Source of the DNA: Promicromonospora sp049532985
GTDB taxonomy: Bacteria; Actinomycetota; Actinomycetes; Actinomycetales; Cellulomonadaceae
Assembly (NCBI RefSeq): GCF_049532985.1
Contig: NZ_CP186693.1
Coordinates: forward strand, 3,100,001 to 3,164,000
Length of the DNA stretch: 64,000 nt
Direction of reading: 5' to 3'
Shown: piece after piece, positions 1 through 8,767 of the stretch
Position numbering within the stretch: the stretch's first letter is position 1
Layout: every line of letters starts with the position of its first letter
Translations under genes and position numbers: made by a program
The notes under the pieces: generated by a model
What the model was told of the DNA's origin: nothing
Seen by the model: only the letters and a program-made list of their open reading frames with translations
Database searches by the model: none

Positions 1-1542
1 CGTGGTCCGGTTCTCGTCCGGGTAGGTCGCTTCCCAGGACCACTCGCCGATCTCCGCGCCGAAGAAGGCACCGTACGGCAGGAAGCCCCAGGTGATCGAC
101 TCGCCCGGCCCGAGCTCGCGGCCGCTGAGGGTGTACTCGATGACGTCTCCGGGCAGCAGCGGGTCGTGATGTCCCTCGGTCACGGTGACGACGGGCGTGG
201 CCCCCTGGTTCTCGACGACGATCGGCACCCACGGGGACTCCGCGAGGGTCGTCCGGGTGCCGGGATCGTAGACGGTGACGCTGATCTCGGTGTCGTCGGC
301 GAGCGCGTCGAGCTCGCGCGTGAAGGACGTCGCGGTGGAGCCCTGCGGTATCACCGTCGAGTCGAAGCCCTGGGTGCGCAGCCGCCAGCGGAAGACCTGG
401 TCCCCCTGGAGCGTGGCGCCCACCACAGTCGCGGTCATCGTGTCACCGGGCCGGTAGGAGTCCGCGACGCCGACGATGCCGAACTCGGCACCGGAGCCGT
501 CCACCACCGTGACCTCGACCGGTTCCGAGGTCGAGCCGGTCGTGAAGTTAGCGACCACGGGTACGAACACCGCCGTCAGGGAGCGGGTCCCGACACCGAG
601 GTCGGGCACCTCCAGCTCGGCCTCTCCCGTGTCGGACACCTCGGCGTGGCCGAGTGCCCTCGTGCCGTCGCGGAACTCGACGTACCCGTCCACCCCGGCA
701 GGAGCCACCCGCGCGGACAGGGACAGCGGGCTGCCCTGGACGATCTCGGTCGCCGACGCCGTCAGCCCGGTCGTGGTCTCGACCGTCTCGGGCAGCCCAC
801 CGACGACGAACGTGTAGACCTCGCTGTCGGTGACCGGCTCGCCGCCGATCGTCGCGGTGCCCTCGACGGTCAGCCGGTAGGTCCCCGGGCGGGTGAAGGC
901 CCAGTTGGCGTGCAGGTGGGTGCGGCCGACGGCGAACTGGGCGATGCCTTCGTCCGACGACCACATCCGGGTCAGCCCGGCGCCCGCACCTCGCCACACC
1001 TCGACCTGCCCGCCCTCCGGGGCCTCGACGGACGTGAGGCGGAAGGTCGTCGCGTTGTCGTCGACGCCACCGGACGGGACGGACTCGGTCGAGAACCCGG
1101 GCCAGAGCTGCGTGTACCCGTCGCCGCCGGACGGGTTGGACTCGGGCGCGATCCACGCGGTCTCCCCCGCGGGGCCGACGAACTCGTACCCGGCGGGGAT
1201 GGTCTGCCGGGCCGCGTCGTCCACGTGGAACAGCGTCTGCGCGGGATCCAGGCGGGTGCCGTTGCCCTCCGGCAGGTCCGCCCGGGTGCCCAGCGTGAAC
1301 CGCCCGTCGTCGAGGAACGTGGAGACCGCGTCGGTGTGCACCTTCTGCAGCACCCGGTACTCGGTCGGTCGCGGAGCGGGGCCCTCCGCGGCGTGCGCCG
1401 CGGCCACAGGGGCCGCGAGCGCGGCGGCGACGCCGACGGCGAGGGCTGCCGCGGTGCGCCGTCGCCGGCCGGCGCCGGTGCCACGCCGCAGTGGCGTCCG
1501 TGCGGCCTCCTCGGACCGGCGGCGGAGTGCCAGGGGGGTCAT
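1..1542 (-). CDS. Secreted anchored-repeat (choice-of-anchor M) protein, 3' end outside window
   Basis: The reading frame opens at an ATG (1542-1540) behind a GAGAGAGG ribosome site and stays open for 514 codons to the left edge, so the C terminus is missing. The first 45 residues form a signal peptide: an Arg-rich N region, an Ala/Val/Leu core and AHA|AE. Residues about 48-245 are one surface-anchored repeat domain of the TIGR03769 type, with the hallmark HLHANWAFTRPGTYRL near its end. One or two Ig-like segments follow, and a second repeat domain seems to start near the edge (VTEGHHDPLLPGDV). The ATG overlaps the permease stop as ATGA, so translation is probably coupled. Family knowledge places such proteins at the cell surface beside a metal-type ABC transporter. 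Binding of metal or metallophore is inference. Whether it ends in an LAxTG anchor cannot be seen. Confidence 0.85.
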   Translation of the reverse strand, partial: MTPLALRRRSEEAARTPLRRGTGAGRRRRTAAALAVGVAAALAAPVAAAHAAEGPAPRPTEYRVLQKVHTDAVSTFLDDGRFTLGTRADLPEGNGTRLDPAQTLFHVDDAARQTIPAGYEFVGPAGETAWIAPESNPSGGDGYTQLWPGFSTESVPSGGVDDNATTFRLTSVEAPEGGQVEVWRGAGAGLTRMWSSDEGIAQFAVGRTHLHANWAFTRPGTYRLTVEGTATIGGEPVTDSEVYTFVVGGLPETVETTTGLTASATEIVQGSPLSLSARVAPAGVDGYVEFRDGTRALGHAEVSDTGEAELEVPDLGVGTRSLTAVFVPVVANFTTGSTSEPVEVTVVDGSGAEFGIVGVADSYRPGDTMTATVVGATLQGDQVFRWRLRTQGFDSTVIPQGSTATSFTRELDALADDTEISVTVYDPGTRTTLAESPWVPIVVENQGATPVVTVTEGHHDPLLPGDVIEYTLSGRELGPGESITWGFLPYGAFFGAEIGEWSWEATYPDENRTT

Positions 1543-2411
1543 GGTGAAACCTCTCTCGTGCGGGTCGTCGCGCGGGCCACCGCGCCGTGCCGGGGTGCGA
1601 AGAGCCAGGCCAGGAGGAAGACGGCGGTCGCGACGAGCACGATCGTGCCGCCCACCGGGAGGTCCAGGCTCCACGACAGGTACAGGCCCACCAGGGCCGA
1701 GCCGCCGCCGATCGCCGGGCCGAGCAGCATCATCGGAGCGAGCCGGTCCGTCAGGAGCCGGGCCGCGGCCGCCGGGGTGACGAGCAGCGCGAGGACGAGC
1801 ACGTTGCCGATGGTCTGCACCGAGATCACGATCGCGGCCGCCACCACGACGTACAGCAGCAGGTCGAGCCGTAGTACCGGCAGGCCGAGCGCCCGCGCAG
1901 TCTCGCGGTCGAGGCTGACGGCCACCAGCTCCTTGTGGAACAGGAACAGCACGGCCATGAGCACCAGCCCGACGACGACGGCGACGGTCACGTTCTCGTC
2001 GGGAATGCCGACGATGGAGCCGAACAGGAAGTCCTGGAGCGACCCCGCGTACCCGGGGGCGGCCGAGATGATCACGATGCCGAGTGCGAAGGCCGCGACG
2101 AAGAAGACGCCGATCACGGAGTCCTCGCGCAGCCGCCGGTTCTGCGCGAACAGCGCGACCAGCAGCGCCGTCGTCACGCCCGCGACGGCGCCGCCCAGCA
2201 CGAGCGACCCCTGCAGCACGAACGCCACCGCGAGCCCGGGGAACACGGCGTGGGCCACGGCGTCGCCGATGAACGCCATGCCGCGCAGCACCACGTGCGT
2301 ACCCACCACGCCGCACACCACGCTGGAGAGCACCGCCATGAGCAGGGCCTTGGGCAGGAACGCGAGGTCGGGGTTGAGCAGGTCGTTGACGAAGTCGACG
2401 GGCGAGATCAT
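1539..2411 (-). CDS. Anchored-repeat-type metal ABC transporter permease
   Basis: This 290-residue integral membrane protein is of the ABC-3 (ZnuB/MntB) family and would form the channel of an importer with the ATPase just upstream. The sequence shows about eight hydrophobic segments and the family's early motif GMAFIGDAVAHAVFPGLA (about residues 44-61), typical of zinc/manganese permeases. Its length is normal. The ATG at 2411 overlaps the ATPase stop (ATGA), and its own stop overlaps the next start (ATGA), so it sits in a tightly coupled operon. In the TIGRFAM scheme this is the permease of the anchored-repeat system (TIGR03770). The transported metal is not decided by sequence. Zinc or manganese is expected from the family, and the Zur-like operators at the operon head favour zinc. 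Confidence 0.92.
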   Translation of the reverse strand: MISPVDFVNDLLNPDLAFLPKALLMAVLSSVVCGVVGTHVVLRGMAFIGDAVAHAVFPGLAVAFVLQGSLVLGGAVAGVTTALLVALFAQNRRLREDSVIGVFFVAAFALGIVIISAAPGYAGSLQDFLFGSIVGIPDENVTVAVVVGLVLMAVLFLFHKELVAVSLDRETARALGLPVLRLDLLLYVVVAAAIVISVQTIGNVLVLALLVTPAAAARLLTDRLAPMMLLGPAIGGGSALVGLYLSWSLDLPVGGTIVLVATAVFLLAWLFAPRHGAVARATTRTREVSP

Positions 2412-3313
2412 GCGCGTTCCTCTCCGTCCGGTCCGGCGTCCGGCTGAGCGTCCGGTGGAGCGTCGGGTGCGTCGTCCGACCGGGACCGTGCGACCCTGCC
2501 GATCGCTGCCAGGAGCGGGGAGCCCGCCGAGACCCCGAACGCCGCCATCCAGGGCTCGGGGCTGCCGAGCTCTGCCGGGGTGCCGGAGGCCACGACGGTG
2601 CGGTTCAGCAGGTACAGCCGGTCGGTGGCGTGCACCGCGCCGATCAGGTCGTGGTTCGTCATGACGACGGCTCTCTTCTCGCTCGCCAGCTCACGGAACA
2701 GGGTCGTGAGGTGTTCCTGCGTGGGCACGTCCAGGCCGGTGAACGGCTCGTCCAGCAGCAGGACCCGGGGGTCGAGCGCCAGGGCACGGGCGACGAGCAC
2801 CCGTTGACGCTGCCCGCCCGAGAGCTCTCCGACGGGCCGACGGCGCAGGTCGGTCATCTCCACGCGGTCCAGGGCGCGGCGCACCTTCCGGAAGTCCTCG
2901 GCGCCGGCACTGCGCAGCCAGCCGATCCGTGCCACGCGCCCGGTCAGCACCGCCTCCTCGACCGTGGCCGGGAAGTCCCAGGCGAACTCGTGCCGTTGCG
3001 GCACGTAACCGATGTCGCCGGCGGCCGCGTGCCGCGTTCGCCCGGCCCGCCGACGAGCCTCCCGCACGGCACTCCCCGCGACGCTGATCCGGCCCGACGA
3101 CGGCACCAGGCCCAGCACGGCTCGCAGCAGGGTCGTCTTGCCGGCACCGTTCGGGCCGACCAGGCCGACCAGCTCCCCCTCGGACACACCGAGCCGGACG
3201 TTCTCGAGCACGCGGCGCCCGCCGAGCGCCACGGAGAGGTCGTCCACCTGGAGAACCGGCGGTGCCGCGGACGGCGCCGGCGCCGCGGACGTACCCGTGG
3301 CCGTGGCCGTCAT
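2408..3313 (-). CDS. Anchored-repeat-type metal ABC transporter ATP-binding protein
   Basis: A 301-residue ABC ATPase that energises the metal importer from the cytoplasmic face. Visible motifs are Walker A GPNGAGKTT (about 53-61), Q-loop YVPQ (about 103-106), signature LSGGQ (164-168), Walker B VLLLDEP (184-190) and switch His in MTNHD. The N-terminal 20 residues are Ala/Thr/Pro-rich and the last 30 are acidic and Asp/Pro-rich; both are extra to the core. The ATG at 3313 is chosen because it overlaps the preceding stop as ATGA. The frame is open far upstream, but that is the shadow of the neighbouring gene. It corresponds to TIGR03771. The stop overlaps the permease start. Confidence 0.93.
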   Translation of the reverse strand: MTATATGTSAAPAPSAAPPVLQVDDLSVALGGRRVLENVRLGVSEGELVGLVGPNGAGKTTLLRAVLGLVPSSGRISVAGSAVREARRRAGRTRHAAAGDIGYVPQRHEFAWDFPATVEEAVLTGRVARIGWLRSAGAEDFRKVRRALDRVEMTDLRRRPVGELSGGQRQRVLVARALALDPRVLLLDEPFTGLDVPTQEHLTTLFRELASEKRAVVMTNHDLIGAVHATDRLYLLNRTVVASGTPAELGSPEPWMAAFGVSAGSPLLAAIGRVARSRSDDAPDAPPDAQPDAGPDGEERA

Positions 3314-4323
3314 CGCCCGGCCTCGGCGTCCTGGTCCGCGACCGCCCGTGCCCGCCGGGCGCGTACGGCACGCAGGACGAGGAACAGTACGAGGAGCAGG
3401 CCGGCGGGCACGGCCCACCAGAGCAGCGTGCTGCCGCCGTCCGACGCCCCGTCTGCCTGCGGGCCGTTCGGTGCCGACGTCGCGCTCGCCGGGGCGGAGG
3501 CGGTCGCCGGCGCGCTCTCCGCCTCGGTCGAGGTCTGGTCCGACGGCTCGTCCGCGGGGTCGGCGCCCTCGGCCGCGAGGGCGAGCGCCTGATCCGGGTC
3601 GGCGTCGGCGCCGACGGCGAAGACGAGCGTGCTCTGGTCCTCGGCCTGCGTCCCGTCGGTCAGGTCGGCGAGCATCGTCACGTCGAGCAGGTAGGTACCG
3701 GGCTCGGTGAACACCCAGTTCGCGTGGACGTGGGTGTTCACCTCCATCCACAGCTCCTGCGGGAGGGGCTCGCCGGAGTCCCAGAGGACGTTCGGCGGTC
3801 CGGTCACACCCTCCTGCAGGAACACGAACACCTCCCCCGGGCCGTCCACCGCGTCGAGCCGGAGGGTCGCACCCTGGTCGATCGCGTCCACGATCGCGGG
3901 GTCCTGGGTGTTCCAGCCCAGCCAGGCGACGTCGGGTGCCTGCGTCTGCGGCACGACGTGCAGGGGTGTCCCGGGCTCGACGCCGAGGAACTCGAAGTCG
4001 GGGCTGTCCGGTGCCGGCAGGACGGCCGCGTCTCCGAGGTGCAGCACGGTCCGTGCGGGTTCGCGCCAGACCGAGGGCACCTCGCGGTCGTCGCGCGCGA
4101 GCATGGTCCACTCCTCGTCGAGGAAGCGGGGGCCGATGTCGACGTGACCGTCCGTCACCACGGTCTCGTCGCCGACCACCGCCTCGCCGGACTCGACGGT
4201 CTGCTCGAGCGCGGGGTCGTCGGTGTCGGCCACCGCGACCGGTGCGGCGCCGGTGACCAGGGCTGCGGCCAGCGCTGCCACGCATGCGGCGGCCGCAGGG
4301 TTCCGCGTGGTCCGGGGTGTCAT
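3310..4323 (-). CDS. Anchored-repeat surface protein, single domain, C-terminal TM anchor
   Basis: A 337-residue exported protein. The start at 4323 has an AAGGAG site seven bases upstream. Residues 1-33 form a signal peptide ending AVADT. Residues about 55-235 are one repeat domain of TIGR03769 type: it begins TVVTDGHVDIGP, contains VAWLGWNTQDP and ends with THVHANWVFTEPGTYLLDV. A low-complexity Ala/Ser/Thr/Asp stalk follows (about 240-290), then one membrane helix (WWAVPAGLLLVLFLVLRAV) and an Arg-rich tail. There is no clear LAxTG motif before the helix, unlike the two large proteins of the operon, so it is likely held in the membrane instead of being sortase-linked. It lies between the lipoprotein and the ATPase. 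Its role as a membrane-proximal ligand relay is inference. Confidence 0.88.
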   Translation of the reverse strand: MTPRTTRNPAAAACVAALAAALVTGAAPVAVADTDDPALEQTVESGEAVVGDETVVTDGHVDIGPRFLDEEWTMLARDDREVPSVWREPARTVLHLGDAAVLPAPDSPDFEFLGVEPGTPLHVVPQTQAPDVAWLGWNTQDPAIVDAIDQGATLRLDAVDGPGEVFVFLQEGVTGPPNVLWDSGEPLPQELWMEVNTHVHANWVFTEPGTYLLDVTMLADLTDGTQAEDQSTLVFAVGADADPDQALALAAEGADPADEPSDQTSTEAESAPATASAPASATSAPNGPQADGASDGGSTLLWWAVPAGLLLVLFLVLRAVRARRARAVADQDAEAGR

Positions 4324-4388
4324 GGGTGCTCCTTCTGCTCGCCGGCGCGGTGCGTCCGCCGTCCGGCGTCGAGGTACGGGGTGTCCGG

Positions 4389-6038
4389 TCATGTCAGGCA
4401 CCGGCGCAGGCTGTCGGCGTTGGCGCGCATGAGGTCGATGTAGGTGGTGACGTGGTCGTCGAACGCGTCGGAGTAGATGTCGCAGACCCGTAGGTCGTTC
4501 TCGTGGGCCACCTCGGTGAGCACGGTGGACCGGGCCGCGAGGTTCGGCTCGAGGAAGACGGCGGGCACGTCCAGCGCCTGCACGGTCCGCGTGAGCTTGA
4601 TGCGGTCGGCGACGCTGGGCTCGGTGGCGGGGTTCGGTGTCACGAACCCGGCCACCTCCACGTCGTACGCGCGGCCCAGGTAGGCGAAGGCGTCGTGCGT
4701 GGTGACGAGGTACCTGTCGGAGCGTGGGATCCGCGCGATGGTGCGGTGCACGTAGGCGTCCGTCTCGCGCAGCAGGGCGAGATAGTCCTCCGCGTTGGCC
4801 CGGAACTGGTCCGCCCGGGCGGGGTCGGCCGCGACCAGGGTGTCCCGGATCGCCTGGACGTACGCCTGCGCGTTGCGCACGTCCTGCCACAGGTGGGGGT
4901 CGATCTCCCCGTGCACGTGCTTGCCCAGCACCGCCTGCGGCAGCAGGTAGACCTGGTCGCCCGGCCGCCCGAGGAAGCCGAACCCCGCCCCGGCCGGCAC
5001 GGAGGCGAGCGCCTTGTTCGGCACGGAGACGACGGTCTCGGCGGGGTCCAGCGTCCGGGTGCGGGAGTCGGCGTGGTCGTGGCCCGTGTCCGGCTCGTGA
5101 CCCGTGCCGTCGTCGCCGCTCTCGGCAGGCGCGGCGTCGGTGGCCGGGGCGTCGGCATGCAGCACGACGGCGCCGTCGTCGAGGTCCACGGCCACGTCGG
5201 CGTGCCCGGCGTCGAGTACCTCTGCGCCCTCCATGCCGGGCACCGAGTACGGGTCCACCCCGACGGCGAAGGTCAGCGTGGTCTCCCCCACGGTCTGCGG
5301 TCTCGCCTCCGGCTCGGTCACCAGCTCCGCGTCCATGGCCACCCGATAGACGCCCGGCTCGGTGAACGCCCAGCTCATGTGCGTGTGCGCGTCGGTGGGC
5401 AGGGTCGCGGTGTCCCGGGCGTACCCGTCGGACGCGTCGAACCCGTCGCCCGAGTCGAAGTACACCCTCGGCCGGCCGAACGTCTCGGTGAGGTACCCGG
5501 CCATCCGGCCCGGACCGTCCGCGGCGGTCGCCCGCAGGCGGACCTCGGAGGCCCGGGACGCGCCGAGCTCGGTGCCCGCGCCACGCACCCGCAGGCCCAG
5601 CCAGACGGTGTCCAGGTTGACGTTCTCCACCAGCGGGATCACCTCGGCCGCGTACTTCGTGGCGGACTCCGCCAGCGAGACGTTCGGCGCGCCGTCCGGC
5701 AGGTTCGCGTCCAGGGTGGTGACCACGGCGTGCGCCTCCAGCAGCAGGTAGTTGCTGAAGGCCACGTCCGCGTAGACGATGTCACGCACGTCCCGCAGCG
5801 TCGGGTCGTAGGAGTGCGGGTCGCCCGTGGGCGGCACGATCGAGGTGACCTCCACGCCGTCGCCGGCCACGTTGCGCACCAGGTCCGCCAGGATCCCGGT
5901 CGTGGTCACCACGCGCAGCCGGTCGTCGTCCGAGGCGGCGTTCCCTCCCGACGCGCACCCGGTCAGGAGCAGAGCGGTGACCGCGGCCGCGCCGACCACG
6001 GCCTGCCGTCGACGCTGCCGCAGCGGTCGGGACGTCAC
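4389..6038 (-). CDS. Metal-binding lipoprotein (ZnuA-like) with inserted anchored-repeat domain
   Basis: A 549-residue substrate-binding lipoprotein. The GTG start at 6038 overlaps the upstream stop (GTGA). The signal peptide ends in lipobox LTGC with Cys28. Residues about 38-130 are the first lobe of a ZnuA/TroA-type protein (VVTTTGILADLVRNVAG; GDPHSYDPTLRDV). The second lobe resumes near residue 385 (KHVHGEIDPHLWQDVRNA) and includes TTHDAFAYLGRAYDVEV. Between the lobes sits one repeat domain (about 135-290, with THMSWAFTEPGVYRVAM), then an acidic linker with GHEPDTGHDHAD that could bind metal. This split architecture matches TIGR03772. The operon supplies its permease and ATPase. His residues in DPHSY, KHVHGEIDPH and TTHDAF are the expected metal ligands. 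The 65-base gap to the next gene holds only its ribosome site. Confidence 0.9.
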   Translation of the reverse strand: MTSRPLRQRRRQAVVGAAAVTALLLTGCASGGNAASDDDRLRVVTTTGILADLVRNVAGDGVEVTSIVPPTGDPHSYDPTLRDVRDIVYADVAFSNYLLLEAHAVVTTLDANLPDGAPNVSLAESATKYAAEVIPLVENVNLDTVWLGLRVRGAGTELGASRASEVRLRATAADGPGRMAGYLTETFGRPRVYFDSGDGFDASDGYARDTATLPTDAHTHMSWAFTEPGVYRVAMDAELVTEPEARPQTVGETTLTFAVGVDPYSVPGMEGAEVLDAGHADVAVDLDDGAVVLHADAPATDAAPAESGDDGTGHEPDTGHDHADSRTRTLDPAETVVSVPNKALASVPAGAGFGFLGRPGDQVYLLPQAVLGKHVHGEIDPHLWQDVRNAQAYVQAIRDTLVAADPARADQFRANAEDYLALLRETDAYVHRTIARIPRSDRYLVTTHDAFAYLGRAYDVEVAGFVTPNPATEPSVADRIKLTRTVQALDVPAVFLEPNLAARSTVLTEVAHENDLRVCDIYSDAFDDHVTTYIDLMRANADSLRRCLT

Positions 6039-8767
6039 GCCCGTGCCTGCCGACGTCGCGCGATCACAACGAGTGCCGCCCCGACCAGGACCAGCAGGAC
6101 GGCGACCGCCACCGGGGCGGCCACGCTCGACCCGGTGCTCGCCAGGGCGTCGAGCTGGTCGTCCGTCAGGTCGCACTCCGCGCCCGAGGCCGTGCGGCCC
6201 ACGTAGGTGGTCTTCGTCGTCGTGCCCGAGGTGTCACCGACGGAGAACCGGAGCGTCGCGCTGTCCGAGACGGTCCCGGCACCCTTGAGCCGCACCGACT
6301 GGCTGATCGTCACCGAGTAGACGCCCGGCTCGGTGAAGGCCCAGTTGGCGTGGACGTGCTGGTTGAGCGGCACGGTCATCGACCTCGGGAACCCGGCCAT
6401 GGTGCCGAAGCTCTTGGCGCCCACGCCGCCGAACGTGCCGGTGGCGTACACGCCCAGCTCCCCGGGTCCGGTGACCCCGTCGAGCGTGAACGTGACGGGG
6501 CCGCTCGCCGCCTCGACCAGGCTGGGGTGCTGTGTGTTCCAGCCCAGCCACGGCACGCCGGACTCCTGGGCCTGGCCGATCGACCAGATCGTCGAGCCGG
6601 CCTCGCCCAGGAACGCGAACGCCTCTCCCGCCGGTACCTCGTGCTCGGCCGCGTCGTCCAGGCGGAACGTCAGCGAGTCGGGGGCCACCCACGACGGGGG
6701 CTGCTCACGGTCGTCCTTCACCTGAGCGACAAGGCCGCCGTCCCGCACCATCGCACCGAAGTCGAAGTGGCCCGAGGTGACGCCACCCACCACCGGCGTG
6801 CTCACCTCCTGCGTGACCGGCTCGGGCAGGCACTGCTCGGGCTCGTCCCGTGCGGCGCCGCCGGCCGGGGTCGACTTGTCGTCGGGGTTCCCGTCGTCCG
6901 CCGGAGGCACGTCCGGTCCGCCCGCGCCGGCTCCCGGCCCGTCACCGGGTGTGTTCCCGGGCTCGTCGCCGTCGGCCTGCCGCTCCCCCACCCGTACGTG
7001 GTAGTCGACGGCCGGGCCGGTGATGGTGCGCCCGTCGGCCGTCCGCAGGCGCGGCGTCACCTCCAGGTGGTAGTCGCCCTGCGCGGTGAACACCCAGTTC
7101 GTGTGCACGTGCGCGTTGGCGGCCACCGGGATGGTCCCGCCGTCCGACGTCGTCGTGTCCAGGTACCGGTTGACCGGCTGCCCGAACGCGTCGTTCTGGA
7201 ACGTGAACACGTCACCCGGTCCGTCGACGTCGACCACGAGAGAGACCGGCTGACCCGAGGCCGGCGTGATGCCCGTGCCCGACAGCGAGGACAGCAGGCG
7301 CTCCGTGCTCCAGCCCGCCCACGGCAGGTACTCCTGGTCCGCTCCCGTCTGGGAGCCGAGCCAGGCGGTCCTGCCGCCGTGCTCGCCGAGGAACGCCCAG
7401 GGCCCGGTGGCCGCGGGCAGCTCGACCCGGCCACGCGGGTCCTGGTAGGCGATCGTCACGTCGGACGGCGCCCGGAGCACGGAGCGGTCCGCGTGGATCC
7501 GGGTGTCGTCCTTGACCGACAGGCGCAGCCGCTCGGTCTGCTCGTCATAGGTGGTCTCGAACGCGTCGATGTGCCCGTGGTCCAGCACGAGCTCCCGGTC
7601 CTGGTCCGGATCCTGCGTGCCGGGATCGTTCGGGGTGGGGTCCGGGCTCGGGGTGGGCGTCGGCGTCGGGGTGGGCGTCGGAGTCGGTGTGGGGGTCGGC
7701 GTCGGCCCGGGGTCGGCCGCGACCGCGAGGGTCACCGGCTCGGACGTCCCGGCCACGCGCTCGCCGTCGAGCAGCACGGCGCGCACCCGGGCGCCGTCGT
7801 CCGCGAGCTCAAGGCTCCGCTCATAGGTGGCGGCGGCCTGCCCGGCCACCGGGGCGAACCTGTCGGAGCCGGCGGGCGCCACCTCCCAGCGATAGGTCGA
7901 CAGCTCCGTGGCCGGGTCCTGGGTGGCGGTGAGCACCGCGGTGTCACCCTCGGTGTGGTCGGGGCGGTCCGCCGAGACGGTGACCGACGTCGTGACGGGC
8001 CGCTCGCCGACCCGCACGTGGTAGGTGGCCGGGTCGCCGGTCACCGTCCCGCCGTCCGAGGTCGCGAGCGACGGCGTCACGGTCAGCGTGTAGTCGCCCT
8101 CGGCGGTGTAGATCCAGTTGGTGTGGACGTGCGCGTTGGCCGCGACGCGGATGGTCCCGCCGGCGGAGGTCGTGGTGTCGACGTAGCGGTTGATCGGCTG
8201 CCCGAACGCGTCGTTCTGGAACGTGAACACGTCACCAGGCCCGTCCACGACGACGTCGAGCGACACCGGCTGCCCGGCGGCAGGCGTGATGCCGGATCCC
8301 GCCAGCGAGCCGAGCAGGCGCTCGGTGCTCCAGCCGGCCCACGGCGCGTAGTCCTGGTCGCTGCCGGTCTGTGAGCCGAGCCACGCCGTCCGCCCGCCGT
8401 ACTCGCCGAGGAAGGCCCAGCCACCCTCGGCCGGGGGCAGCGTGGTCCGGCTCCGCGCGTCCTCGTAGGCCAGCGTCACCGACTCCGGCGCCCGGTGGAC
8501 CGGCTCGCTGCTGTAGATGCGGGTGTCGTCCTTGACGGACAGCACCAGCCGTCCGCTGTCGGCGTCGTAGCTGGTCTCGAAGGCGTCGATGTGACCGTGG
8601 TCCAGCACGAACTCACGGTCCGTGGCCGCCTGCGCGGGCGCCGCCACGGACCCGGCCACGGGCACGACGAACGCCGCCAGGAGCGCGAGCACGCCACCGA
8701 CGGCTGCGCTCACGCGTGGGAGCGTCGGGGCAGGGGGACGGGCTTGGACAGGGGCTGGGTATCTCAC
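6035..8767 (-). CDS. LAxTG-anchored surface protein with three anchored-repeat domains
   Basis: A 910-residue cell-wall protein. The GTG start at 8767 overlaps the previous stop (GTGA) and follows GGAAAGG. The signal peptide ends APAQAATD (about residue 48). Repeat domains lie at about 48-240, 375-575 and 655-855. The first two are close copies (both start VLDHGHIDAFET and share DVFTFQNDAFGQP), with an Ig-like piece and a Pro-Thr linker between. The third is more distant and begins VTSGHFDFGAM. The C terminus has LASTG (about residue 875), a hydrophobic helix and ARRRQARA, a sorting signal of the LAxTG kind used by class E sortases. No sortase gene is in the window. The domains probably bind the ligand that the adjacent lipoprotein and importer take up; this is inference from the shared domain and operon. 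Confidence 0.9.
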   Translation of the reverse strand: MRYPAPVQARPPAPTLPRVSAAVGGVLALLAAFVVPVAGSVAAPAQAATDREFVLDHGHIDAFETSYDADSGRLVLSVKDDTRIYSSEPVHRAPESVTLAYEDARSRTTLPPAEGGWAFLGEYGGRTAWLGSQTGSDQDYAPWAGWSTERLLGSLAGSGITPAAGQPVSLDVVVDGPGDVFTFQNDAFGQPINRYVDTTTSAGGTIRVAANAHVHTNWIYTAEGDYTLTVTPSLATSDGGTVTGDPATYHVRVGERPVTTSVTVSADRPDHTEGDTAVLTATQDPATELSTYRWEVAPAGSDRFAPVAGQAAATYERSLELADDGARVRAVLLDGERVAGTSEPVTLAVAADPGPTPTPTPTPTPTPTPTPTPSPDPTPNDPGTQDPDQDRELVLDHGHIDAFETTYDEQTERLRLSVKDDTRIHADRSVLRAPSDVTIAYQDPRGRVELPAATGPWAFLGEHGGRTAWLGSQTGADQEYLPWAGWSTERLLSSLSGTGITPASGQPVSLVVDVDGPGDVFTFQNDAFGQPVNRYLDTTTSDGGTIPVAANAHVHTNWVFTAQGDYHLEVTPRLRTADGRTITGPAVDYHVRVGERQADGDEPGNTPGDGPGAGAGGPDVPPADDGNPDDKSTPAGGAARDEPEQCLPEPVTQEVSTPVVGGVTSGHFDFGAMVRDGGLVAQVKDDREQPPSWVAPDSLTFRLDDAAEHEVPAGEAFAFLGEAGSTIWSIGQAQESGVPWLGWNTQHPSLVEAASGPVTFTLDGVTGPGELGVYATGTFGGVGAKSFGTMAGFPRSMTVPLNQHVHANWAFTEPGVYSVTISQSVRLKGAGTVSDSATLRFSVGDTSGTTTKTTYVGRTASGAECDLTDDQLDALASTGSSVAAPVAVAVLLVLVGAALVVIARRRQARA
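7649..7706. repeat. Simple repeat coding a Pro-Thr linker
   Basis: A run of G(G/T)CGTC/GGGGTG-like hexamers. On the minus strand it encodes about ten Pro-Thr pairs between the first and second halves of the 910-residue surface protein. It is a spacer, and such runs change length easily. Confidence 0.85.
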
